This document shows positions 32,363-43,089 of a DNA stretch of 64,000 nucleotides, piece by piece. The notes beneath the pieces were generated by a model, which was not told where the DNA came from, did no database searches, and saw only the letters and a list, made by a program, of their open reading frames with translations. The position numbers and the translations under genes are program-made. Position 1 is the stretch's first letter. The number at the start of each line of letters is the position of its first letter. The stretch comes from Harmonia axyridis (Eukaryota; Arthropoda; Insecta; Coleoptera; Coccinellidae): positions 41,289,506 through 41,353,505 of the forward strand of contig NC_059505.1 of NCBI RefSeq assembly GCF_914767665.1, given 5' to 3'.

Positions 32363-32454
32363 GTCCGGAAAATAGGGTTTTTTTGGACGAATAGACAAAA
32401 TTCCAGGACGAGCGTAAGCGAATTTCTGTGAGTCCAAAAAAACCATTTTCGGGC
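32363..32454. repeat. inverted repeat, GTCC...GGTTTTTTTGGAC hairpin
   Basis: GAAAATAGGGTTTTTTTGGA near 32369-32388 pairs with GTCCAAAAAAACCATTTTC near 32432-32450, about 45 bp apart. It abuts the next palindromic element. Confidence 0.6.
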
Positions 32455-32469
32455 GTGTTGCGTACAATA

Positions 32470-32728
32470 TTTTTTCGGCAACCATGTAGAATAACACTAT
32501 CGCTGCTGCTTTCCATATTTTATTGCGATTGCGATCAAAAAACATGCAAATTTTTGACAACTAATTTCATATGAACTGTCAGCCGTTATCTCGGTTGCTA
32601 TGGATTCTATGATTCTTTTCCGGCCTAGTCCGGGAAGTACGTACTTTCCGGACTAGGCCGGAAAATGCTACTTTCTCAGAGAAAAAGCGTCCGGGAAGTG
32701 AGCACTTCCCGGACGGTTGCCGAAAAAA
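32470..32728. repeat. palindrome-rich MITE with TTTTTTCGGCAACC ends
   Basis: Inverted ends TTTTTTCGGCAACC (32470-32483) and GGTTGCCGAAAAAA (32715-32728). Inside lie a 50-bp palindrome at 32616-32665 (arms of 25 bp, one mismatch) and a perfect 12-bp-arm palindrome at 32689-32714 built on GTCCGGGAAGTG. Confidence 0.75.
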
Positions 32729-32755
32729 GTTTTTTAGTAGGTAGATCAATATATA

Positions 32756-33672
32756 CACTGTGTCCGTAAAGTATGGAACAACTTCATTTTTAGCTTAACA
32801 GAGCATTTCAAGAAATAATCCTGAAACACGTCGATTTTTTATTTTAATTTACCCTAATCTCAAATAAATAATCTAATATACAGGGTGAATTACTTTCGAG
32901 TATGACGCCACCGTCAACTTTTTTGAATGGAACACGCCCATTTTGTCTCAATTTTCCGATTACTCTAGCTGAGGTGATTCCAAAAATGTATCACATGTTG
33001 ATTCCAATTGGTACAGGGTGGACAAAAATACATTAGTTTTGTGTGTGCTCATAAAGTAACGCGTAACATTCTTTATTAGTTGAATTAACCATATCATCAA
33101 AAATACTTATTGTCTAGCGGCAATTGGTTTGAATGTAACACCCTGTTGTTTGTTACATTTTTAGATTAATAAAAATGAGTGGTTTCAAACATGTTTGGTA
33201 CTTGTGGTCTAGCAGACAGAATATGAAAGAAATTATTTCCTATTTTTATACATTTTTATTAATCTAAAAATGTAACAAACTACAGGGTGTTACATTCAAA
33301 CCAATTGCCGTTAGACAATAAGTATTTTTGATAATATTGTTAATTTAACTAATAAGGAATGTTACGTGTTACTTTATGAGCACACACAGAACTATTGTAT
33401 TTCTGTCTACCCTGTACCAATTGGAATCAACATGTGATACATTTTTGGAATCAGCTCAGCTAGAGTAATCGGAAAATTGAGACAAAATGGCGGTGTTCCA
33501 TTTGAAAAAAAATGACGGTGACGTCATTACTCGAAAGTAATTCAACCTGTATATTAGATTATTTTTTAAAAAACGGTAAATCAAAATAAAAAATCGATGT
33601 GTTTCAGGATTATTTCTTAAAATGGTCTGTTTAGCTAAAAATGAATTTGTTCCATACTTTACAGACACAGTG
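32756..33672. mobile_element. CACTGTGTCCG foldback element, complete (copy ii)
   Basis: TA sites flank the element. The ends CACTGTGTCCGTAAAGTATG and its inverse open arms of about 420 bp each, leaving a centre of only some 70-100 bp. Each arm contains internal ACAGGGTG motifs at the same positions. There is no transposase, so movement would have to be in trans; the TA duplication points to a Tc1/mariner-type enzyme. Confidence 0.85.
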
Positions 33673-34960
33673 TATCTTATATTACGCTTTGTAACATCAT
33701 GAATAACACTCCATGCATTAGGTGATTTTATTGTTTTGGTTGTTCTTTTGAACAAACCTTTGTCGTGCGGTGCTACAAATAAATATCAATAAATGCCCAA
33801 TGAATGAAGTTTCGAATTGAGAACTACATTGTTTGCAGTTCATCACTTAAAGTTTTTTTTTCATTTACGTTTTCACACCCAGTTTCCAGGAAATGTTGGA
33901 CCTGTTTTCCTTCACGGAGAGGTCATAATTAAATAAATTGAACTAATTAATATAGAGGACACCCATGTAGACATCGAGCGAGACAAACACTGCTCAACTT
34001 TATGTAATATCCGAACAAATTTTCTTCTTCATGTTAAATAGCTATTCAACTGATAATTTGGAGTGGAAACCCTTGGAAAACTATAAGACTTTCTCACTTG
34101 AACCCTAAACCACGATAACTGAGCATGAATACATCATAGCTAATTATAGAATTCAATTTATTCAAACTAAATCGAATGTGTAATTTGGGATTTGGTAATA
34201 CGAACTTGTAAGTGTTCTGGACCCCTTTGTAGGAACATTTGTAGTTCTCAGCGCCAAATTAGGGTTTTTCATCATCCCCATGGATGGAAAGAGGGAGAAT
34301 ATTATGGCTTCTGTGAAATGATAAGCCTAGAAAGGTTCACTAGACAAGTGGAACTGAAATAGCAGATATTAGAAGTTCAGACAATTTAGGGATTCGTTAT
34401 AATTGTTTTGGTCTTGTAGTTTCTATCCTGAGCTTTCGGAATGGCTTTGAGAACTTATCACATCGCTGAATTTTCAATAACTACACACAAAAATGCACTA
34501 ACATCTTTCGGAATGATTCTGAACTATCGAAAACCTTACTTTTTTTTTTGAGTGTTTGTTCTCTGATATGATCAAGACATTCATTTCGTTGTAGTGTCTG
34601 TATTTCAGAATTTTGATCCAGAAATTACCTGCAACTTCTCCTGGACGTGAACTACGCCCTTGAAACCTCAGTATGTTTTAGATCGGAACTATATGTTTGA
34701 AAAACGTTTTTTTTGAGGGGTCTGTGACGAATAATTCAGGAGATATAACGATTTTTAGAGTGAAATTCAATTTTTTCCCAAATTTCGAGTTCAAATAATT
34801 TCAATGGACTATTTTAGTTATGTTGATAAATTTGATACGATAGAATTGAAATAGAGAGCAAAACTGATAAATCAGTGACAAAATTTTGAAAATCCATCAA
34901 TAAATGACTGAGAAATAGATTATTCAAATTTACGTATTTTAGTGCGGAACGTCTTTGGTC
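33673..34960. other. AT-rich unassigned sequence
   Basis: No transposon family recognised and no coding pattern. Contains TAATTAAATAAATTGAACTA near 33928 and otherwise only short frames. Confidence 0.4.
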
Positions 34961-34987
34961 TCCGACTCGTCTGTGACGTCACGCCAC

Positions 34988-35510
34988 TTGCCTGTGATCG
35001 CTACACCATAAATTACGTTTAAATACTTAGCCGCGCCAAGGCTCTCGCGCCGTTTGTACTCGAGTTTTGTTTTTATGTCACTATAATGGAAGAAGGCTTC
35101 GTGGAAGGACAAAGTTATTTTTACTCAATAACTTATTTCAAACCAACTTACACCTTAGTATTTTTATTATCGGAAATAGACAGCTAGTACTGATAGGTAC
35201 TTACATCAAAATGATCTTCACACACATATGAAGTAGTTTTAGGTCCAATTAAGTCACGCCTCATTAATTTGCACCACTTCTTCCTTTGATTCACGTCATT
35301 TGGTACATGAAAAAACAATTCATTGGGGTTTTTAATTGTCGTGCTTGCACACATAGGCACAATACAATATTTTTAGGATTTTTTTTTATTTCAGCCATCG
35401 TGTAACGAACAAAACAGGACACGAACGGCACAAGTGATTGTACACCAATGAATTCGTAAGCACTCTGCGAATACCATTCGCCTCGTGTAAGTGGCGTGAC
35501 GTCACACACT
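34988..35510. repeat. inverted repeats with CRE palindrome flanking a THAP exon
   Basis: TGTGACGTCACGCCACTTGC near 34973-34992 is repeated in inverse as GTAAGTGGCGTGACGTCACA near 35487-35506. The arms lie about 500 bp apart around the THAP reading frame, so the whole may be one mobile element or a bidirectional regulatory region. Confidence 0.6.
35205..35398 (-). pseudogene. THAP-domain exon (frame interrupted once)
   Basis: From ATG at 35398 the minus strand reads MAEIKKNPK. After a one-base frame change in an A run it continues YCIVPMCASTTIKNPNELFF, HVPNDVNQRKKWCKLMRRDL and SYVCEDHFD. The Cys-x4-Cys, the central Trp and the Cys-x2-His-Phe are the zinc ligands and core of a THAP DNA-binding domain. 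A consensus donor (GTAAGT) follows at 35204, so it would be a first coding exon. THAP domains occur in P-type transposases and in host transcription factors. The frame change makes this copy probably dead, unless it is a sequencing error. No further exon was found on this strand. Confidence 0.6.
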
Positions 35511-35519
35511 AGACTATGA

Positions 35520-35960
35520 AATTATTCTTCCAAGCGCAACATCAAAGTCCCATAACTTTTTCATTTCAAGAGATATTTCAATGATTCTTACACATTTTTG
35601 TTTTATTTTACTTAAATTTTTAGAATTAATCCTTAACAAAAAAATGAAAACTAGTCCAATGCCCAATTTCGATCTCACCTGAAAAATTTTTTCTCCAAAA
35701 ATTTTCGTAAAATTTTCCATACCTAACCCTTAAAATTATTGAAATAAATAAAAGTTCCTCCAAGGGTATATTGTATCATTTTATTGATTGATTCGACTAT
35801 GTAGATTACGAAAATGCTTGCAGTTGGGCGATCAGTAGGTTATTTCATAAATCATAGGCAAAATTCGTTTTCAGTTTCGCACATGCCTGAAAATATTCAT
35901 TTGTTTTATTGATTGGTACCGAGGGGGCTATGGTCAATATTTTGGGAGATATAACCAGTA
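35520..35960. other. AT-rich unassigned sequence
   Basis: Short frames only. It may be the flank of the THAP-containing element; no boundary is visible. Confidence 0.35.
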
Positions 35961-35964
35961 AGAG

Positions 35965-36700
35965 AACATAATAATATAATAATAATAAACTTTATTTAGC
36001 ACTCGGCTATTGAAAACAATACAAATGTAATCCACTAACTTAATTAAATTCTTCATAAATATAACTCATTGAACATTTTTTGAATTCTCTATAATTATTA
36101 CAATATTTGATCTTTTCAGGTAGTTTATTGAAGATAACTAATCCCCTGCTAAATGTGGATTTATTCATTAATGTAGTACTAACTTTTTCTATGTAAAAAT
36201 CATCTCGACGTCGTGTTTCATAATTATGTATCTCCTTAGCAAATTTTAGGTTTTCACTCAAATTTTCAGGTAACATTTTATTCCTTGCTTTGAATATTAA
36301 ATCTAATGTTCTATAAATAATCCTTTGATTGACACTCATCAATTTCAAACAATTCAACATATTTCTTATGGGAGTTCTTTTATTACATTTCAAAATAATT
36401 CTCATACATCTATTTTGCACTTTTTGTAACCTATCTATGCTACCTTAATTTAAATTAAACATAACTGACGAGCAATAATCCACATGAGGAAGTACCAATG
36501 ATCTAAACAACATCACTGACGTATTCATATCAATTTTACCCCTTATTCTAGATATGAAACCAACCTTTTTGGACATTTTATTTGCGATATAATCCACGTG
36601 AAACTGAAACTTTAAATTCTCGTCTAAAATCAATCCTAAGTATTTCACACACGGACGACATACAAATGATGTTATATTCCACACATAAATGACAAGGTCC
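35965..36700 (-). mobile_element. non-LTR retrotransposon 3' end (reverse transcriptase C-terminus)
   Basis: The minus strand reads VKYLGLILDENLKF, KKVGFISRIRGKI and LVLPHVDYCSSVMF. After one stop it continues MRIILKCNKRTPIRNML, YETRRRDDFYIEKV and GLVIFNKLPEKIK. This is the C-terminal region that follows the RT fingers in CR1/Jockey-like insect elements. The 3' end is a TTATTATTATATTATTATG tail (plus strand 35970-35995). The 5' end is truncated near 36700, typical of incomplete reverse transcription. There is one in-frame stop, at about 36445. Confidence 0.75.
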
Positions 36701-36701
36701 T

Positions 36702-37404
36702 TGCGTTATATGAAATAAAAACTAGGTCCTTCATTCTAAATGAAAGTGTGTTTTAGTTACGTTTTCTTTAGGAACCTCAAAATGGTTAACTCTTTATACA
36801 AAATAAATTGTGGAAATTGAATCAAATTAAAGTCACAATCAATATCAACACTTTAAAATTAATGAGAGGTCACATGTTTTCAGTTCTACCTTGTTGAACC
36901 TTTAAAAAAAATAATCTTTTTTGGATTTAACCAGATCGAAAGAAGTCTTTTCAAACTGCAGGCCGCTATTGATCCCTGATGAATATCCCATTGGGCCTCG
37001 ATAACTCATTAAGCACTTATCACGCCCCAGCAGATCGATCTGATCTGCAATCGAGGAATTACGTCTATTGAAGGGCGAAGATGCTGAATCTGGGCAAAAC
37101 CGTAGGCCTTCCGACGTGATGTAGGCCATGAGAAGAGCCGAAAAAGGTGTTGGCCTTGGGTTTTCGTTCGCCTGGGCGTGAGGGTTCTATAACAAACGGC
37201 TGAGTGTTGTAAGGGAGGCTGCAGGGATGGACCAGTCGTTAAAACAGGACATTTCAACAACTATCTCATGATTCTCATGAATGATAATCAACAGTTTATA
37301 ACGTCCAATCAAAACTTAGTTTTTGACCCTCATTTTGCTCATATTTAGAACGTCCTGTAGTTCCATTTGTGGCCTTCTTCTCTAGTCTATTAATATAGGG
37401 TTTT
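36702..37404. other. unassigned; GC-richer core 36920-37260
   Basis: The core contains overlapping minus-strand frames (37129-36902 and 37260-37009) and patches such as CACGCCCCAGCAGATCGATC. No domain or splice pattern was found. It may be unique host sequence. Confidence 0.3.
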
Positions 37405-37446
37405 CTTCTGAGTAATGAACATAAATAAAGGGAGCATAAGTCATTC
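37405..37446 (-). repeat. end fragment of MITE family T (T7)
   Basis: TGAGTAATGAACATAAATAA with AGGGAGCATAAGTCATT corresponds to the T terminus (compare 40206-40245). The rest is missing. Confidence 0.6.
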
Positions 37447-37492
37447 TAAAATAGTAGAACTGATAGAGAAAAACGGATTGCATGTACAGATT
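37444..37492 (+). repeat. direct repeat flanking mariner 2 (left)
   Basis: AGTAGAACTGATAGAGAAAA and ACGGATTG recur at 38779-38827 on the other side of the mariner. At about 49 bp it is far too long for a mariner target duplication, so the mariner sits between two pre-existing or duplicated copies. Confidence 0.65.
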
Positions 37493-37506
37493 AAGCTTCA
37501 CAAATA

Positions 37507-38767
37507 GCAGGCCTTTCAAAAAGTTCCCAATCTACCATAGAAAAACACATTTTTTTGACAAAATTCGATTTTATTATTCAACATAGTTGCCTTCGAGGGC
37601 GATACAGCGATTATAGCGATCTTGCAATTTTTCGATAGCATTTTTGTAGTAGGATTTGCCTTTCGCTTCAAAATAGGCCTCAGTTTCGGCGATTACCTTT
37701 CATTGGCGCTAAATTTCTTTCCAGCGAGCATTCTTTTGAGGTCTGAGAACAGGAAAATGTCGCTGGGGGCCAGATTTGGCGAATACGGTGGATGCAGAAG
37801 CAATTCGAAGTCCAATTTACGCAATTTTGCCATTGCTATATTTGATTTGTAATACGTTGCATTGTCTTGATGAAATATCACCTTTTTTACTTCAAATGGT
37901 ACGGATTGCATCCCTTAAACGACCCAATAACGCTATTTAATAATCGCTGTTGATGGTCTGGCCCTTTTGGAGGTAATTCATGAATATTATACCTTGAACA
38001 TCGCAGAATACTGATGCCATAACCTTGCCAGCTGACTGTTGTGTTTTTCCTCGCTTTGGATTCAGTTCATCGTGTGCAGTCCACTCAGATGACTGTCGAT
38101 TGGACTCCGGAGTGAAATGATAGAGTCATGTTTCATCCATTGTCACATATCGACGCAAAAATTCAGGTTTATTGTACTTAAACTCTGCTCAGAATTATTA
38201 ACATGTAGTTGCGTTTGATCGATTGTTAGCTCACGCGGTACCAATTTTGCTAACAGCTTCCTCATGTACAAATATTTGTGAATGATATGATGTGAACGAT
38301 CAGATGATATCTTCACAATGTCTGCTATCTCGATCAACTTCACTTTACGGTTATTCGAAATTATTTCTTGACCTTTTTTGATTTTTTCGTCGGTGACAAC
38401 TTCTTTTGGGCGTCCACTGCGTTCGCCGTCTTCGGTGCTCATTTCACCTCGTTTAAACTTGGCATATCAATGAATGATGATTGATTTTCCTGGTGCAGAC
38501 CCCGAAAACTCTTCATCAAGCCAAGATTTTGCTTCAACTGTATTTTTCCCTTCAAAATGCAATATTTTATCAGCACACAATTTTTTTTCCTTTTTTTTTC
38601 AAATAACAAAAGTAGCTACACTCACAACGCAATATCTCACAAACTAATGGTTCGACTGCTGTCAAATTTTGACACGCATCGTTTGAAGGTTGGTACTAAA
38701 AATCATATGGATTCAATACAAGCACCGCCATCAGTGCATCTAACCGGGGACTTTTCAATTGGCCTAA
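37507..38767 (-). mobile_element. mariner (DD34D) transposon, near full length (copy 2)
   Basis: TA sites (37505-37506, 38768-38769) flank 1261 bp. The terminal repeats contain CCAATTGAAAAGTCCCCGGT on the right and a diverged match on the left. Minus-strand frames read SGRPKEVVTDEKIKK, LAKLVPRELTIDQTQ, HQDNATYYKS and PPYSPNLAPSD, then DLKRMLAGKKFSANE. Several frameshifts and deletions prevent a complete transposase, and the catalytic SD is kept. It is the same family as 4254-5262 and 51040-51903. Confidence 0.85.
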
Positions 38768-38899
38768 TAAGTTGGTGTATCTAAAAAAGTAGAGCTGATA
38801 GAGAAAAACGGATTGGATGTACAGTTTTAGTGTCCCAAATACAGTTGAAATCAGATCTGAAATCCCAGGCACCAAAAAAAAAATTTTTTTTTGTTGCCC

Positions 38900-39584
38900 A
38901 GTTGCAAAATAAATGCAAAACCAAATTTTTAGTATGTAGCCGTAACCCATATTCAGATGCTTCACTCAAATTGAACCGAAATCCCATTGGGAGGGTGAAC
39001 CAATTCCTTTATTTGGGGTCTATTATAACAGACCAGCTGAATCCGGATATGGAGATTAAACGTAGAATAGCAATGGCCAAGACCACTTTTGCGAAAATGA
39101 AGTCTTTTTTATGTAATGACCACCTTAACCTGGACTTGAGGCAGAGAATGGTCAAGTGCTATGTTTGGCCGGTGCTTTTGTATGGCGTCGAAACATGGAC
39201 CTTCAAGTTGTCAACATTGAACTGCATTGAAGCATTCGAACTGTGGATACACAGTTGTATGCTGAAAATTCCCTGGACAGCACATAACACAAATGAAGAA
39301 GTGTTAAAAAGAGCCAACAAGAATAGAGAATTGTCATCAAGCGTAGAAAGATATCTTATCTGGGCCATGTGATGAAGGGAAGTCGCTATCAAATTCTGCA
39401 ATTGATAATCAGCGACAAAATAGAAGGAAAGGGTGTAGGAAGAAGGCAAGCCTTCTGGCTCGGAAATATTCGAGAATATACCGGAATAAGAAATGCAAGT
39501 CAACTTTTGCATATGGCACAGGATCGAGAAGCATTCTCAATGGTGATCGACGGACAGAACTGACAGGGCACATGAAGAAGAAGT
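38900..39584 (+). mobile_element. RTE-like non-LTR retrotransposon 3' end
   Basis: The plus strand reads KTKFLVCSRN, FLYLGSIITDQLNPDMEIKR, RMVKCYVWPVLLYGVETWTF and KIPWTAHNTNEEVLKRANK. After a +1 shift near 39350 it gives YLGHVMKGSRYQILQLIIS, GKGVGRRQAFWLGNIREYTG and DREAFSMVIDGQN-stop. This order matches the RT C-terminus of RTE-clade elements. The element ends in an ACATGAAGAAGAAG tail near 39582. It is 5' truncated and frame-broken. Confidence 0.8.
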
Positions 39585-40090
39585 GCAATCAGTTCCAGGG
39601 CTGATAAGCTGTTGATTTCCTCGTTACGGCTCTGTGGTCGGACGCGGATGCTGGATGTAAGGTTCGCAAGACAGTCGGCCAGTGCAGATCGATGTGTAGC
39701 GGGGTCCCAATCGGTCTGGCGGCGCTGCCTGGGCCTGTGCCAATCTGACCCAGTTCGGAAAACCAACTCCACCCTTAAAACGGATTTTCGGGGACCCGCC
39801 GTCTATGGCCCGACTCTGGGTTATTGGCGCAACATATGTGCCATCCCGCAGGACTAACAGGGTTTATTTGCGTCCTGCTGGTGGCGGGTTTTGCGAAGGT
39901 GGCCACGTTGTGACGTCAAATACCAAAGGGGGGTCTGTTTGGGGTTGATGGAACTACGTACGAGTTGTGAAAAGTTCAAGGGTGAGGGGTTGTAACGTAC
40001 AACGCCGGATGGGTTTGACAGAAGGTGGTCGATTGACGTATTTTGGGTTGCACGCGAGGAGAGGGGGGGAGCAGAGTACATTAAAACATT
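39585..40090. other. GC-rich unassigned island
   Basis: Strongly GC-richer than the window (AGTCGGCCAGTGCAGATCGA, GGCGGCGCTGCCTGGGCCTG). It has overlapping open frames on both strands (plus 39612-39857; minus 39772-39500, 40081-39854), as expected of GC-rich DNA. No domain or RNA fold was recognised. It may be a retroelement piece attached to the RTE tail or unique host DNA. Confidence 0.3.
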
Positions 40091-40201
40091 GATGAGTTCT
40101 GTTGGTCATAAAAAATTAAAACGATGGGAACTTTTCCAGGATAAAACAGGGTTTCTTTTAATTCTGCAATTTGCCTATGAATTTATAGCCATTTGGGCGA
40201 A

Positions 40202-40776
40202 ACCTCAGAGTAATAAACATAGATAGAGGGAGCATATGTCATTGTCAGTAAGCAAATTTGTCCCCAACATGAACTATCAAATTTGACATGAAGCGCGCGG
40301 AAATGTAAACATATCAGTGATACGATATTTCACTCAATTCGCGAGTTTCTCCACAAAGAACGCACTTCTTATGTCCCATAGTAAATCGACGTTTCATATT
40401 AACTCAAAATATATTGAAATAAATACCTGAATATATCAGAAATTCAGAAAACAAACTTCAAGCGCGCTACACGACGTGAAACAACCGATGACACTAGGAG
40501 AGCAAAAGTTGCCAAACCTTGGATTTCAGCAGGTAGATACAGATAAAAATAAATATTCTGCTTATTATAAATTCCTCAATTAGGAAAAATATTGAATTCC
40601 AAATATTCAAATTTGCATATTTAACCGGGAATCACTCAGAGAAATATATTCCTTTCAATATAATATACATTCATAATGATATAGTAAAATTGTTGATTTG
40701 AAAATATAACACAATCCGTCAACGTAATCTAACCATGTTGGGGACATGTAAAAATTGCGTATACTCCCTCTATCTA
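40202..40776 (-). repeat. THAP-associated MITE family T, copy T5
   Basis: The left end ACCTCAGAGTAATAAACATA is complete; the right end stops at CCCTCTATCTA. Internal sequence is collinear with T1-T4, including the subterminal TTGTCCCCAACATGAACTAT. Confidence 0.75.
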
Positions 40777-41007
40777 AAAAAATTCAAAACTAAGTCTATC
40801 ACTGACACATCCATTCCCTGACGTGTGAACTTATTTGAACTGAACACTACATCAGTACACATGATCAGGTTAGGTACTACTATTTTCTTCGAATTTTTTT
40901 GATATTATTTTCGGAATAAGACTCAAATTTCATTTTAGTGTATATTTAACCTCTATACATATATCTATATATCTTACAGAGAACTAAGGTGAAAATTGAG
41001 TACAATG

Positions 41008-41423
41008 CAGGGTGTTCCTAAATTGAAGGTACAAAGAAAGATAAGAGATTCCTTGGATAATTTCAAGAAAAAAGTCCTATAAACATGTACCCCCAACCAA
41101 ACACTTAGTTTTCGAGATACAGGGTGTTTTTTGTAGACCTCCTTTTATCGAATCTTTATTGATCTTCGCTACAGATTGGGTAAATAAGTACCAAAACTTA
41201 TAATGCATTCATTCATCATAGCTTACTAACTGGATTTTTTTGAGGATTACTAGAGAATTGTTCGCAATTTTTTCTTGAAATCGGTAGCAGATACGACATA
41301 TCTAAAATACATCGGAATGTGTAGAACTAAACCAAGGTTTCTCTGTACATTTATCTAAATTACCACCATAAAGAAATTCTGGAGGAAAGAGGCAGTGTTC
41401 CAGAACTGTAGGGATTTCTGTAT
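41008..41423 (+). repeat. CAGGGTGTTCCT MITE family, left part
   Basis: It begins CAGGGTGTTCCTAAATTGAA and shares TTCGAGATACAGGGTGTT and the ACAGATTGGGTAAATAAGTA block with 43528-44145. It stops where the mariner fragment at 41424 begins. Confidence 0.7.
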
Positions 41424-42325
41424 CGCATTGTAACTGGTGACAAAAAATGGGTTCATTACGGTAATCCCAAGCGCAGAAAATCATGGGGATTTCCCGCCAT
41501 GCTTCCACGTCGACGTCCGAACCGAATATTCACGGTTCTAAGGTCATGCTCAGTATTTGGTGGGACCAGCTCGGCATAGTGTATTATGAGTTGTTGAAAC
41601 CGACTGAAACAATCACAGGTGATCGTTATCGAACGCAATTAATGCGTTTGAGCCGAGCATTGAACGACAAACGTCGGCAATACAACAAGAGATGTGATAA
41701 AATGATTTTACAGCATGACAATGCTCGACCCCATGTTGCGAAAGTGGTCAAGACATACTTGGAAACGTTGAAATGGGAAGTTTTAACCCACCCGGCATAT
41801 TCTCCAGACGTTGCTCCCTAGGTCTATCACTTGTTTCGATCAATGGCACATGGCCTGACTGACCAGAACCGGTCTTATGGAGAAGTGAAAAATTTGATCG
41901 TTTCGTGGGTCGCTTCAAAAGATGACCAGTTTTTTCAACGCGGGATTCGTACGCTGTCCAAAATATGGAAGAAAGTAATGGCCAGCGATGGACAATACTC
42001 TGAATCATAAATATATTTCTCTAATTCATTGCATTTTCATTGAAATTAAGGAAATATTTCCATAAATATAATTTAGTGATTTTTGCATTGAAAAATGTTG
42101 GTTGGCATAACTGATTTCTTTAAGGCAAATTGATGAATTGACAGATATCAAATATAACCATGAAAACTGTGCGTTTCTGATATATTCTCGCACGATTTTG
42201 TTCTACAAGATGTGGAAGAATGAACGGAATAACCACAGAATTAGAGAAATATATAACCAGTTTTTCACGATAAAGCCTCGAATTTCGGAAACAAATGGCG
42301 GAAGCAAGGTTGTACGCTTATGTAA
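41424..42325 (+). mobile_element. irritans-type mariner, 5' truncated and dead, split by a MITE
   Basis: It starts within the catalytic domain (VTGDKKWVHYGNPKRRKSWG) and, after a frameshift, reads RHASTSTSEPNIHG, MLSIWWDQLGIVYYELLKP, ILQHDNARPHVAK and HPAYSPDVAP. A stop and Val replace the expected Ser-Asp before YHLFRSMAHGL, so the third catalytic residue is lost. The end GGCGGAAGCAAGGTTGTACG at 42298-42317 looks like the right terminal repeat. The MITE at 42015-42250 interrupts the 3' untranslated part. Confidence 0.75.
42015..42250. repeat. MITE with TTTCTCTAATTC terminal repeats (copy 2)
   Basis: The ends ATTTCTCTAATTC and GAATTAGAGAAAT are inverted, flanked by ATAT on both sides as a possible target duplication. 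The interior equals 12475-12749 with a 40-bp loss. It is inserted in the mariner. Confidence 0.75.
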
Positions 42326-43014
42326 AACAACATTTTTTACTTTATATAGCATGGCTATGAACGTCAAAATATCTTAAAAGAAGCATATCACTTTTCAGTT
42401 GGACTTGTGCCTCATAAATATAACAATTGAAACATAAAGTGATCATATGATCTATGATGATATTTTTTGGAATTCCTTAGATTCATTGGAACTACTAGCT
42501 TTTACCCGCTGTTTTTAAGAACCTCTGTTAACTAAACATGAAGAAATGAAAAGATAAGTACGTTTTTCAAATGACCCATTTCCCTAAAACATTCAGAATA
42601 AAATTCCATCCAATTTTCCATGTGTTTTCGTGCATGATTCCGTGCATTTCTTGTTTTTGTTGACCCAACGAATAACCCAAAACTCGTTCGCGTTTTACCA
42701 GAGAGTTTTTGTGCAAAACATCAAATCCCTGCGTTTTTCTCATTTCCTCAAACGGCACGTAGCTTATTGCAATCGATAATTCCAAGGAAAGAAGTCGAGG
42801 AACGTAATTTTGAATATCGAGCAACTTACATTTACATTTTATAAACACAAAACAACACGCTATAAATCTGAACCCATATATTAGTTTACTGTTAGCATGT
42901 TATTACGATGGCAGTCATAAATTACAATCCTGGAATTATTGTCCCACAAGTTTTTATTTATAGTTTCGAAGGTTTTCCAAATATTTTTATAGGTACGTTC
43001 CTTCCGAAACTTTT
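42326..43014. other. unassigned sequence with a 93-codon minus-strand ORF (42848-42567)
   Basis: The frame reads MFIKCKCKLLDIQNYVPRLL, then EEMRKTQGFDVLHKN and NTWKIGWNFILNVL. It is open for 93 codons, but I recognise no domain, splice signals or duplicate. Coding status is unknown. Confidence 0.2.
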
Positions 43015-43089
43015 CACTGTGGCGGTTTCGGGTCAATCTGAAATTTTCCACGTTCGCTCATATTTTGATTCGGGATAGTTGTCAACTGT

